Assembly: GCA_012519705.1 (NCBI GenBank)
Contig: JAAYPR010000026.1
Location: 1 to 36,511 of the forward strand
Direction of reading: 5' to 3'
DNA length: 36,511 nt
DNA from: Campylobacteraceae bacterium
GTDB taxonomy: Bacteria > Campylobacterota > Campylobacteria > Campylobacterales > Campylobacteraceae
Under the pieces are notes generated by a model that was not told the origin of the DNA, did not search any database, and worked only from the letters and a program-made list of their open reading frames with translations. Shown here in pieces: positions 1 through 7,963 of this stretch (position 1 is its first letter; each line of letters starts with the position of its first letter). Position numbers and translations under genes: made by a program.

Positions 1-120
1 GATAATTTTGTTTTGCATTTGAAAGAATGTGAATATAGGTACAATATTAAAAAAGATAATAAAGATTTATATAAGACTTTGCTAAAATTAATAAGAGAAA
101 ATCCGCTTAAGTTTAATTGA
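1..120 (+). pseudogene. C-terminal end of an IS1595-family (ISXO2-like) transposase, cut by the window edge
   Basis: The frame is open from base 1 to a TGA at 118-120 and gives 39 residues containing HLKECEYRYN and LYKTLLKLIRENPL. This is the usual C-terminal pattern of IS1595-family DDE transposases (HLKE-E-R-N followed by a leucine-rich helix). Only the tail is in the window, so it cannot be said whether the whole gene is intact. It lies just downstream of a defence-type nuclease gene. A decayed copy of the same family sits at the other end of the window on the minus strand. The assignment rests on recalled family motifs, not on a search. Confidence 0.7.
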
Positions 121-181
121 GCCTTATATTTTTTTAAAAAAGATGGACATCAAGTTTAATTTTAGACTAAAGTATTTTAAA

Positions 182-215
182 ATTTCGTATCAGATAGTTT
201 AGTCTGATACGAAAT
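182..215. terminator. Perfect 13-bp hairpin between transposase tail and nuclease gene
   Basis: Bases 182-194 and 203-215 are perfect inverted repeats around an 8-base loop. The hairpin lies between the plus-strand transposase end and the minus-strand nuclease end (281), so it could stop transcription from either side. It might instead be part of the insertion-sequence end. There is only a loose T-rich stretch after it on the plus strand. Confidence 0.5.
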
Positions 216-280
216 AGTAAGTATCTTTATTTATTCTGTAAATTTTGCATTGTAAATGCTTGAAAAATTTTATCCTACTC

Positions 281-2380
281 CTAGTCTATCTCATTCCCAA
301 ATTGCTTTTCTAAAGTTTGTCTTGCCAAGCCTACAATATAAGGAATATCATCCATTGAATTTAGTTCTATTTCTGTGTCTCCATTGCCCCAAGTCCCTAT
401 ATTTGATACATCTCTACATAGTCCTTTAGAATCTTCTAGCTCATTTAGTGGCATATTTATATAAACCTTTATGTTCTTAACTTGCGGAACAATATCTACA
501 AAATTTGTTTCAGCCTTGTAGGCAACATATTGCTTTAAAAATTCCTCTGTAATGTTTGGATCTAGAGACATTATCTCTTTTCTAAATTCTTCAAAAATTT
601 CTTTATTTTGTGCATTTAAAAGGTTTGGATGGTCATCAATAGTGTATGTGCTATCTGAAATTTTAGGCTCTTTATAGGTTTCTAAAATAGATGCTTCTAA
701 TTTCGGATAAGCCCACACTTCAACTGCTTGATTTGACAAGATAGAAGCCCTTTCTTTTATAGCATCTTCGTTCCAATTTGAGTTAAAATTTCTCAAAAAC
801 CCATTTAGTCTTAAAGGACTCATAGCAAAACCGCCCTGCATATCTCTTTTTTCTTCAAAAGACTTATCGCTATACTCAGAGTTATATCCGGTAAGAGTTA
901 GATTGCCCAATGTATGAAGCCATTTGGTTTGAACTTCTTGCCAATTTTCTCCCAAAGCTTCTTGCCACTTTTTTGACAAATCCTTATTTTGAGGCATAAT
1001 GTGCTCAATAGTGTAGTCATTAACATTCACTCTCTCTTTCCTGCCAAAATTCTCGAATCTCCTTAGCCAGTAGCTTCTATTTCTAAAATTATATAAATCT
1101 CTTGTTATCAACTCTTTCTTAAACTCATCATCTGTTGGAAATCTTTTGTATGATGTTAAAAGTGAAAAGGTCGCTTGAATACTTTCTAAATACCTATCTT
1201 TTTTAACCGATTTTGTGAAATTTGCAAATGTTTTGTTAAGTGAGTTTGTAGGAATTGCACAAACTGATCTTCTAAAGACATAGCTTTCTATTAACCTTAT
1301 AATCTTTACAAAATCATCTTTAGATAAACAATCGTTTTCATAATCATTATAAAGCTCTAATAACATTGGATATGCAACATCGACTTTTAACTCTTTTAAA
1401 TCTCTAAAAGCATATGATAGTTCCTTATCCTCTTCCTTTCCTAAATCCATTTTACAAAAATACTTAGAATAAACTCTTATATCAGCCACCAAAGACTCAA
1501 TAGTCAAACCCTCGCTTCTATGATATTCTTTAAAAGCGTCATAAACATTACTTATCTTTGGAATTTCTTTTGTTTTTACAGTTAGATAATGCCTCATAAA
1601 TGCATCAAAATCTTTTTGATAAGCCTCTTGCCCAAAATCAAGTTCCATTGGTCTCCAATACTTCTGATATAATTCCGTTTGAAGTTCAGGCTCTAATCCC
1701 ATTAAAATATAATTTCTAATCAAATCCGCTTGAGCTAGCTCTTTGCCCGTTGAGTTCATGCTTTCAAAAATCAGCTGAGGATTATCATGCTGCCTATCAA
1801 GTGAAATATCTACAATGAGTAGTTTTGATAAGCCTTTACAAACAACCTCAAGATTATATATATTTTCACTAAGCTTCTTTTTAAAAAACTCGTAATTCTC
1901 CATTATTCTAAGAGAGTATTTTTCTGGAAAATTCGCCTTATCTTTGTCAATAAGAGCTATTAAAGTATCTTTATCGGTTTGAGACAGTATAAGCTTGTAT
2001 TTTCTACTATCCTTTTTTCTAGGATCCATAAGATAAAAATCTCTTATTTCTTCTTTTGAAAAACCATCCATTATCTCTTGATTATCACTCAATAAATCAG
2101 ATAGTGCAGTTAAAAGCAATATAATTGTCGTAAGTCTTTGTTGACCATCTATAACCAAAAGCGGAGATTGTGCCGTAACCGAGTATTGACCATCTTGAAC
2201 ATACACAATAGAACCAATAAAATGAGCTTTTATACTATCATTAGAACCAGCCCTTAAAATATCTTCCCATAGCTGCAAACACTCTTTTTCTGTCCAACTA
2301 TAAGCCCTTTGATAAATTGGTATTACAAACTGCGAAGACTCATATATAAATTTAAGTAAATTTGCCTCAACTGCTTTCAT
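281..2380 (-). CDS. GmrSD-like DUF262/DUF1524 nuclease with C-terminal DUF5655 domain
   Basis: A 699-aa protein. The N-terminal DUF262 (ParB/Srx-like NTPase) shows IPIYQRAYSW at 20-29, DGQQRLTTI at 78-86 and FESMNSTGKELAQADLIRNYIL-type motif at 205-226. The DUF1524 His-Me-finger nuclease domain shows IEHIMPQ at 458-464 and LGNLTLTGYNSEYSDKSFEEKR-type motif near 491-512, which are its catalytic and structural motifs. Residues about 595-695 resemble DUF5655. Fused proteins of this kind include GmrSD type IV enzymes, which cut glucosylated or otherwise modified phage DNA, and BrxU. Here it is a single-gene system without a methylase. The start is well supported by an AAGGA site just upstream and a TATAAT box at 2418-2423. 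The target specificity cannot be read from sequence. Confidence 0.9.
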   Translation of the reverse strand: MKAVEANLLKFIYESSQFVIPIYQRAYSWTEKECLQLWEDILRAGSNDSIKAHFIGSIVYVQDGQYSVTAQSPLLVIDGQQRLTTIILLLTALSDLLSDNQEIMDGFSKEEIRDFYLMDPRKKDSRKYKLILSQTDKDTLIALIDKDKANFPEKYSLRIMENYEFFKKKLSENIYNLEVVCKGLSKLLIVDISLDRQHDNPQLIFESMNSTGKELAQADLIRNYILMGLEPELQTELYQKYWRPMELDFGQEAYQKDFDAFMRHYLTVKTKEIPKISNVYDAFKEYHRSEGLTIESLVADIRVYSKYFCKMDLGKEEDKELSYAFRDLKELKVDVAYPMLLELYNDYENDCLSKDDFVKIIRLIESYVFRRSVCAIPTNSLNKTFANFTKSVKKDRYLESIQATFSLLTSYKRFPTDDEFKKELITRDLYNFRNRSYWLRRFENFGRKERVNVNDYTIEHIMPQNKDLSKKWQEALGENWQEVQTKWLHTLGNLTLTGYNSEYSDKSFEEKRDMQGGFAMSPLRLNGFLRNFNSNWNEDAIKERASILSNQAVEVWAYPKLEASILETYKEPKISDSTYTIDDHPNLLNAQNKEIFEEFRKEIMSLDPNITEEFLKQYVAYKAETNFVDIVPQVKNIKVYINMPLNELEDSKGLCRDVSNIGTWGNGDTEIELNSMDDIPYIVGLARQTLEKQFGNEID

Positions 2381-2417
2381 TATATTTTCCTTATTATGTT
2401 TAGAATTAAAAAATTAG

Positions 2418-2423
2418 ATTATA
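2418..2423 (-). promoter_or_regulatory. -10 box of the GmrSD-like gene
   Basis: TATAAT is read on the minus strand, about 38 bases before the ATG at 2380, with no clear -35 box. That is normal for Campylobacter sigma-70 promoters. Confidence 0.5.
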
Positions 2424-2447
2424 TCACATTTTTTTAATGAATAAATT

Positions 2448-2582
2448 TTATAGCTTTTTCGGCACTTCTGCTATACAAACAAGTGCTTTATCCATCTCCT
2501 CATAAAGAGTGTTTGAAAAATTAGTATCCAAATCAAGCTTGGTAATACCAGCTTCTTCTCTTAAATCCCTTTTAAAAATACT
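2448..2582 (-). pseudogene. Remnant of a gene C-terminus with a NUDIX-box-like motif
   Basis: A minus-strand frame of 44 codons ends at TAA 2448-2450. It contains RDLREEAGI, close to the second half of the NUDIX box (RE-U-x-EE-x-G-U), followed by a plausible strand VCIAEV. It has no usable start codon and is closed upstream by a TAA, so it looks like the 3' end of a lost NUDIX hydrolase gene rather than a working gene. The motif is short, so the family call is tentative. The rest of 2381-2740 holds only promoter-like AT-rich sequence. Confidence 0.4.
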
Positions 2583-2740
2583 TTAAAATTATACTAAATT
2601 CTTTTAACTTTTTAGAAATATAGCGTATTTTATAGACAATAATATGTCCGAAAATAGTAGTAAATTTTCCTAAAAATGGTAAAATACTGCAAAAAAAGTG
2701 GGTAAATTTTATAAACCATCAAACAAAAAGGCAGTCCAAC

Positions 2741-3640
2741 ATGAAAATAAAACAACAATCAAAACGGCTAGATAGAGTTCATGATATCTTAAAGAGAATT
2801 TCTAAAACACCACTAACTATGAGTGAGTTAGCTAAAATTTACGGTGTCAGCACCAAGACTATCCAAAGAGACTTTAATGAGTATTTAAGCCATTATGGAG
2901 CTGTGAAAAAAGGCAGAAAATTAAGCATAAGAGATGTGGATACAAATATAGATAGTGATGATAAAATCGTCATAAACATCCTTGATAATATGGCAAAATC
3001 CCTTGGTTTTGAGTTTTATAATAAAGCTCATGTTTTGCTAAAAGGCATCACTTATCAGCTAAACCAACCCATCATAACGCACATTAGCAGTGAAGAACTA
3101 GATGAGAAAAGCTTAGAAAATTTCACCACACTAGAGAGTGCTATCAGTGAAAAAAGAGTGGTAGAGTGCAGGTATAAAAACCATAAATTTAGAGTCTTGC
3201 CTTTAAAACTTGCTATGTTTGAGGGGTTTTGGTATCTACTGCTTTTTGATACAAATGATAGCGATAAATTTAAGAAATTTTACCTAAGTGGAATTTCTGA
3301 TATAAACCCACTTGATGAGAGCTTTGAAATTTCGCAAGAGACAGAGAGTAGGCTAGGTAGGATAAACTCAGCTTGGGCGACCCTAGATAAGCCAAAAACA
3401 GCAACGCTTTTGCTTGATAAGCAGATAGTTAAATACTTTAAAAGAAAAGAGTATGCCAAACAAACTCTTAGAAGAGAAGCAGGAGATGGCTCGGTGGAGA
3501 TAGATATAGAATATACTGATTTAATGGAGATAAAACCACTAGTGTATTATTTCCTACCTTTTATAAAAGTGATTGAGCCAAAAGAGTTAGCTGATGTTAT
3601 CAAAAATGAAATGCAAGGTTATTTAGATGAAATATGCTAA
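2741..3640 (+). CDS. WYL-domain transcriptional regulator (HTH + WYL)
   Basis: A 299-aa protein. The N-terminal winged HTH at about 10-55 contains MSELAKIYGVSTKTIQRDF, a DeoR/HTH_11-type recognition helix. The WYL domain at about 120-190 contains ECRYKNHKFRVLPLKLAMFE then FWYLLLFD, and a WCX-like C-terminal part follows. WYL proteins sense ligands, often nucleic acids or nucleotides, and act as local repressors or activators. Some control BREX and CBASS loci. This gene lies between the GmrSD-like nuclease and a convergent unknown gene. It is a distant paralogue of the regulator at 23443-24315. The upstream ribosome site is weak (AAGGCA). Its target is unknown. Confidence 0.85.
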   Translation: MKIKQQSKRLDRVHDILKRISKTPLTMSELAKIYGVSTKTIQRDFNEYLSHYGAVKKGRKLSIRDVDTNIDSDDKIVINILDNMAKSLGFEFYNKAHVLLKGITYQLNQPIITHISSEELDEKSLENFTTLESAISEKRVVECRYKNHKFRVLPLKLAMFEGFWYLLLFDTNDSDKFKKFYLSGISDINPLDESFEISQETESRLGRINSAWATLDKPKTATLLLDKQIVKYFKRKEYAKQTLRREAGDGSVEIDIEYTDLMEIKPLVYYFLPFIKVIEPKELADVIKNEMQGYLDEIC

Positions 3641-3648
3641 TAATCAAA

Positions 3649-3683
3649 TTTGGATGTATGAAGTTAAGCGACATACATCCAAA
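3649..3683. terminator. Bidirectional terminator between convergent genes
   Basis: Bases 3649-3660 and 3672-3683 form a perfect 12-bp stem with an 11-base loop. It starts 9 bases after the WYL regulator stop and ends 16 bases before the stop of the minus-strand gene. Flanking A/T tracts suit use in both directions. Confidence 0.7.
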
Positions 3684-3698
3684 ACATAAGCTTTTATT

Positions 3699-4289
3699 TT
3701 AAAAACTTATCCAAGTAACACTTTCAGAGATTTCTTTACCACTCAAATTTCCACCAGTGTCAAAGTCATATTTTTGCCCTAAATGGACAAATCTATATCC
3801 TGTAATTTTCCCAAAAATAGGCAAAATTCGAACTTTTGCATAGTGGGTTGTTATCAAATTTGAGATAAATTTAAGCCGCTCTTCTAAGCTTTTAAAGCAG
3901 AGCTCTTTTTTATCAAATTCCACATATCTAGAGCTTTGAGATAGAGCTAACATAAAAATAGACTCGTTTTTTCGCTTGAAATTTGTATCTATATAGATGT
4001 AGTCATTTTCATATTTTTTAGCCTCGTTGTTTAGATTGATTGCATCTTTTAGCTCGTTTTCTATGTTGAGAGCAAAAATTTGAGCTAGTTTTTTAACCAA
4101 GCTTTCTGAGGTGTGCTGATAGTCAAAATATCCACTATAAAGATATTCATCTAAGCTTTTTGCAATTAAAAATTTAGCAAATGCTTTTTCAAATTTACCA
4201 TAACTATGATAACCTAAGCTTTTTGATAAAATTTGCCTCTCTACTGATGTTAAATTTGCAATTTTGGTTTGAAGTTTGCTAAATACCAT
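3699..4289 (-). CDS. Uncharacterised Campylobacter-type protein next to WYL regulator
   Basis: I take the ATG at 4289 (196 aa) rather than the upstream ATG at 4313, because an AAGGA site lies 7-8 bases before 4289 and none lies before 4313. The protein begins MVFSKLQTKIANLTSVER and has a helical N-terminal half. The C-terminal half looks alpha/beta (YIYIDTNFKRKNESIFMLAL, YAKVRILPIFGKITGYRFVH). It has no signal peptide, membrane segment or known catalytic motif. The terminal region TGGNLSGKEISESVTWISF is polar. It converges with the WYL regulator at 2741. From memory, similar proteins seem to occur beside WYL regulators in other campylobacters, but I could not check this. No function is assigned. 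Confidence 0.75.
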   Translation of the reverse strand: MVFSKLQTKIANLTSVERQILSKSLGYHSYGKFEKAFAKFLIAKSLDEYLYSGYFDYQHTSESLVKKLAQIFALNIENELKDAINLNNEAKKYENDYIYIDTNFKRKNESIFMLALSQSSRYVEFDKKELCFKSLEERLKFISNLITTHYAKVRILPIFGKITGYRFVHLGQKYDFDTGGNLSGKEISESVTWISF

Positions 4290-4572
4290 TTTATTATCCT
4301 TTTTAATTTCCATGCCGATACATTTTTTGCACGTTTTAAATGTTAATGGCTAATACTATATTTAGCACCACTATATGATTTATATAGTATACAAATCCTT
4401 TTAAATTTTAGATAATTATACCTAAGAGTGGGGACAAAATAGTGTCTAAATTTTACATACAAAAATTGATTTATTTTAGATAAGTCATAAGAGCAGGGGA
4501 GTGGTGTTTTTAATATTTAAATTCTTTCCTGTTTTTATTTTAAACTCAAAGTACTACTAATTTTCTCCTATT

Positions 4573-4603
4573 TTGCTTTTTGTTTAACGCAGACAAAAAG
4601 CAA
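4573..4603. repeat. 11-bp perfect hairpin in the gene-free stretch
   Basis: Bases 4573-4583 and 4593-4603 are perfect inverted repeats around a 9-base loop. No run of T follows on the plus strand. The octamer TGCAGACA-like sequence occurs in the right part and again at about 4608-4615. It could be a terminator, an RNA stem, or the trace of a mobile element. Confidence 0.4.
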
Positions 4604-5164
4604 GTTGTGCAGACAAATATCATCAAGTTATCATAAAATCCTTGAAAACTAAAAATTTACATTAATACACAGTTTTCAACACAAAACTTTATGGATAAGT
4701 TATAAATTCTCAAAAGGTAAAGTGCCTTAAATAACGCTATATAGTAGTTTAAGTAAGATTTCTAAAAACTAAAAAGAGAGTATAAAGAAAAGTTTGAAAA
4801 TTATAGTTTTCAATACTAAATATATAAAATAGTCTGTATTTTATCTTTTATCATAGTTTTGTTGGTATAAATTTATGCGAAGTTTTGCTAAGTTTTAGTT
4901 TTATGTTTTTATAAAATTTGCTAAACAAATAAATTCTTTTGTTGAAATTTATATTTGTATCAAAATATAAAAGATTGAAACTTTCTAGAATTTGCAATGT
5001 TAAATATTTTATATGTTTGTGCATAAGATACAGCTTTAAATTCTATAAAGGTATAAATAAGTTTTTTAAAATTAAATAGCACTCCCCTCTTTTGAAAATT
5101 CCATGAGATTATGAAAATATTTAAAACTTATTTAAATTTAAGCTATTAATTAATATAATTTCAT

Positions 5165-5182
5165 ATTGATTATCAAAATAAT
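5165..5182 (+). promoter_or_regulatory. Fur-box-like site upstream of TonB receptor
   Basis: ATTGATTATCAAAATAAT reads as three imperfect copies of the NAT(A/T)AT hexamer used by Fur. It lies 21 bases before the start codon, where bound repressor would block transcription. Iron-repressed receptors usually carry such a site. The match is imperfect. Confidence 0.45.
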
Positions 5183-5203
5183 ATTATAAAAAAAGGATAA
5201 GCT

Positions 5204-7333
5204 GTGAAAACTAAACTAAGTTTGTGCTTGGTTCTTGCTATGAGTTATGCCACGGCAAATGACGTAGTAAGACTTCAAGAAATAGAAGTTGTTACCGCAA
5301 CTGGTAGCACGCAACACATAAAAGATGCTCCAGCTAGCATAAGTGTTGTTGAGTCGCAGGATCTTAAAAATAGACCTGTTAAAGATATAGGTGAGATGAT
5401 AAGCGATGTGCCTGGAGTTGATATTAATACGCATGGAAATAGCGGTCTAAAAAACTTTACCATTCGTGGTTTTGGTCCCGAATATACTCTAATTTTAGTT
5501 GATGGAAAGAGACAAAACCCTGTAAAAGGCTCTTTTTCAAATGGTATGGATGTTACAACTGCTTCATTTATGCCACCTCTTGCAATGATAGACAGAGTTG
5601 AAGTTCTAAAAGGTCCAGCATCTACACTGTATGGCTCAGAAGCTGTTGGAGGTGTGATAAATATAATCACCAAAAAGCACCCCACTACAGCAACTGGCTC
5701 ACTTCAGATAGATGGGACGCTACAAGAGGACTCAGACTTTGGAAATAGTTACAATATCAACGCCTATGTAGCAGCGCCAATACTTGAGGATATACTTTCT
5801 TTCAACCTTCGTTTTGGCTACTATGATAAAGAGCAAAACGACCTTTACTGGCCTGACCTTAAAAATAGAAATGATTTATATGATATAGAAAAGCAATACG
5901 GCGGACCTGGAAAATATAAGCACGAAGTAGTTGGAGCTAGGTTAAACTATAGTTTGAATGAAAACAACTTCTTTTATTTAGATTTAGAGCGTGCTGTTAA
6001 TACTATAAATTCCAAAAAAGCAGGTGGGGCTGTTGCTTCGGTAGATGCAAGTGGAAATTTAATCCCAGGCAAAGGCGCAAGATCATTTAACTATAAAACT
6101 AAAAAAGACAACTTTGTTTTAAATCACGATGGTGAGTATAGTTGGGGTAGGACAAATACTTACTTGCAATACAGCCACCTTTGGGGAAATACCTCATTTA
6201 AAGGAATGGATAGTAAAATTTACACAGCAGAGAGCAAAGCAGTTGTGCCATTTGATTTAAAAGATTTTGGTTATCTCAATGCAACATTTGGCGTAAAATG
6301 GGACAAAGAAGAGCTTTATGATAGAAACCCAGAAGTACCAACACCCTTTTCAAACCAGCAAGCAAAAGCCTTTCCGGGAACTAAAAAGCAAGAAAATATC
6401 GCACTATATACAGAGCTTGAGTACTTAATGACTGATAATTTTTCATTAACGGGTGGGCTTAGGTATCTTTATAACGACCAGTTTGGAAGCGAACTTATAC
6501 CAAGAATTTACGCGGTTTATCATGCTAATGACTGGCTAACCTTTAAAGGTGGAGTTGCAAAAGGATATAGGCTTCCAAGCCCAAGAGAGCTAAATGATGG
6601 TATTTATAATATAAATAGCGATGGTGTGAATCTTGGAGATCCTAACCTAAAACCCGAAGAAAGCACTAACTATGAGCTAGGTTTTGTAGTAAATGCATTT
6701 GATGTGGCAAGCATTTCACTTATGGGGTTTTATACAGAGTTTGAAAATGAACTTAGAAACTCAGATGCTTCAGAAATGGTTGGGCAAACTGTATTGGGAA
6801 ATGTTTGTACTCCAAGCAAAGGCGGGTGGACTTGCACTAAGAGAATCAACGAGGGAAAAACCAAAACAAAAGGTTTTGAGCTTGGCATCAATACAGCCAA
6901 ATATGAAGGATTTAGCGGAAATTTCTCATGGACTTATGTGGACAAAGAGTATGATGGTGGTCCAAATAACGGCAAAAGGATAGGCGGTATCCCTAAACAT
7001 GTATTAATGGCAAAACTAAACTATGAAATTGGTGATTTTAGTGCATATATAAGAGGTAGAGCTAGACTAGATACAGCTTATAGGGGAAGAGGAACTCCTC
7101 CTTTTGAAAAATATAAAGATTTTTATACTGTTGATATAGGAGCATCTTATAAGATAGATAAACATCAAACTATAAGTATAGCTGTAAATAACCTATTTGA
7201 TCAAGATTATCTTGAGCCAGTGCAAACTGGAAGCAGGAATAGAGGCAGCGTAAATGTACCAACTTATACAAATAGATACCAAGACTTTAATGAAGGTAGA
7301 AATTTTTGGCTAAGTTATAGGTATGATTTTTAA
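5204..7333 (+). CDS. TonB-dependent outer-membrane receptor (CirA/CfrA-like, ferric siderophore)
   Basis: A 709-aa protein, the normal length for the family. The signal peptide is at 1-18 (cleaved near ATA-ND), followed by a TonB-box-like segment RLQEIEVVTATG. The plug domain is at about 35-155 with IRGFG, LVDGKRQN, RVEVLKGPASTLYGSEAVGGVINIITK, and the beta-barrel fills the rest, ending in a terminal Phe. Late barrel signatures include KPEESTNYELG and SIAVNNLFDQDYLEP. A cysteine pair (NVCTPSKGGWTCT) sits in an outer loop, as in CirA/FepA-like receptors. The start is GTG, with AAGGATA 5-11 bases upstream. It stands alone, without its own ABC transporter or TonB. The Fur-like site suggests iron control. 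The ligand, perhaps a catecholate, is inferred from family resemblance only. Confidence 0.9.
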   Translation: MKTKLSLCLVLAMSYATANDVVRLQEIEVVTATGSTQHIKDAPASISVVESQDLKNRPVKDIGEMISDVPGVDINTHGNSGLKNFTIRGFGPEYTLILVDGKRQNPVKGSFSNGMDVTTASFMPPLAMIDRVEVLKGPASTLYGSEAVGGVINIITKKHPTTATGSLQIDGTLQEDSDFGNSYNINAYVAAPILEDILSFNLRFGYYDKEQNDLYWPDLKNRNDLYDIEKQYGGPGKYKHEVVGARLNYSLNENNFFYLDLERAVNTINSKKAGGAVASVDASGNLIPGKGARSFNYKTKKDNFVLNHDGEYSWGRTNTYLQYSHLWGNTSFKGMDSKIYTAESKAVVPFDLKDFGYLNATFGVKWDKEELYDRNPEVPTPFSNQQAKAFPGTKKQENIALYTELEYLMTDNFSLTGGLRYLYNDQFGSELIPRIYAVYHANDWLTFKGGVAKGYRLPSPRELNDGIYNINSDGVNLGDPNLKPEESTNYELGFVVNAFDVASISLMGFYTEFENELRNSDASEMVGQTVLGNVCTPSKGGWTCTKRINEGKTKTKGFELGINTAKYEGFSGNFSWTYVDKEYDGGPNNGKRIGGIPKHVLMAKLNYEIGDFSAYIRGRARLDTAYRGRGTPPFEKYKDFYTVDIGASYKIDKHQTISIAVNNLFDQDYLEPVQTGSRNRGSVNVPTYTNRYQDFNEGRNFWLSYRYDF

Positions 7334-7342
7334 ATGCAAATA

Positions 7343-7367
7343 AAAGCTAGGGTTTAACCCTAGCTTT
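7343..7367. terminator. Bidirectional terminator between TonB receptor and sixA
   Basis: A 10-bp perfect stem (7343-7352 with 7358-7367) with a 5-base loop sits between two convergent genes whose stops are 39 bases apart. A T-rich run follows on the minus strand. Confidence 0.8.
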
Positions 7368-7372
7368 AAAAA

Positions 7373-7855
7373 CTAGTCTTTTGTTGGATAACTATAAAAT
7401 AGAACTTCCCCACTTTTTTCTTCTATATCGCTGAAGTTCTCCACATCAAACCCAATACCAAAAATCCCACACGTTGGGATATGGCCTATAGCTGAGTCGC
7501 TTAAAACTTCGCATACATCAGTTATAGCATAGTTGTGCCCTACTATAAAGATAATATTTGCATCATCTTCGATGTTTTTTACAAATTTAAGCAAATTTTC
7601 ACCTTCAAACTCATACAAAGCATCGTTTGTTTTAAATTTGCCTTTAAAGTTCATGCTTTCACTTATAATAGTAGCAGTTGCTAACGCCCTAACTGCTGTG
7701 CTTGTGTAGATTATATCAGGTATAATTTTTTTCTCTTTTAATATTTCTCCAAGAGCCTCGGCGTTTGCTCTGCCTCTTTTATTTAATTCTCTTAAAAAGT
7801 CAGTTGAGCCCTCTTTTTTTGCCTTTGCATGTCTGATAAAATAAATGGTTTTCAT
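7373..7855 (-). CDS. sixA: SixA-type phosphohistidine phosphatase (histidine phosphatase superfamily)
   Basis: A 160-aa protein with the RHA signature at R8-H9-A10 (FIRHAKA) and the second catalytic histidine in VGHNYA at H107. It lacks the long insert of phosphoglycerate mutases, which fits the small SixA type. SixA removes phosphate from histidine on phosphotransfer proteins, best known for ArcB-HPt and NPr in E. coli. Those partners are unlikely here, so the real substrate is open. It converges with the TonB receptor. The ribosome site is weak (AAAGGG, about 10 bases from ATG). It is probably transcribed alone, since a hairpin lies between it and pepT upstream. Confidence 0.88.
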   Translation of the reverse strand: MKTIYFIRHAKAKKEGSTDFLRELNKRGRANAEALGEILKEKKIIPDIIYTSTAVRALATATIISESMNFKGKFKTNDALYEFEGENLLKFVKNIEDDANIIFIVGHNYAITDVCEVLSDSAIGHIPTCGIFGIGFDVENFSDIEEKSGEVLFYSYPTKD

Positions 7856-7934
7856 CTGTTTTTAGCCCTTTGTAAATTCATTAAAATTAGAGCATTGTAT
7901 CAAAAAATAGTTTAAATTTTAATATATAGAGAAG

Positions 7935-7959
7935 TTGGTAGCTTTAAAAAAGCTACCAA
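7935..7959 (-). terminator. Terminator after pepT
   Basis: An 11-bp perfect stem (7935-7945 with 7949-7959) with a 3-base loop begins 5 bases past the pepT stop. The T tract after it is poor, but the position suits the end of the minus-strand operon. Confidence 0.6.
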
Positions 7960-7963
7960 AAAT

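Larger units (their letters stand above)
4290..5203. other. Gene-free AT-rich intergenic stretch of about 0.9 kb
   Basis: I find no credible reading frame, tRNA or family-like RNA here. It contains a 7-bp inverted repeat in the promoter-like AT-rich DNA near 4370-4390, a strong hairpin at 4573-4603, and the promoter and Fur-like site of the TonB receptor at the right end. G/C is very low, and short oligo-A and oligo-T runs recur. Confidence 0.6.

Noticed and set aside
4494-5088. 9-bp inverted repeat (AGGGGAGTG at about 4494 and CACTCCCCT at about 5080) around the gene-free stretch
   Set aside because: Flanking bases match only loosely and no target-site duplication or transposase is present, so it is not enough to call a mobile element.
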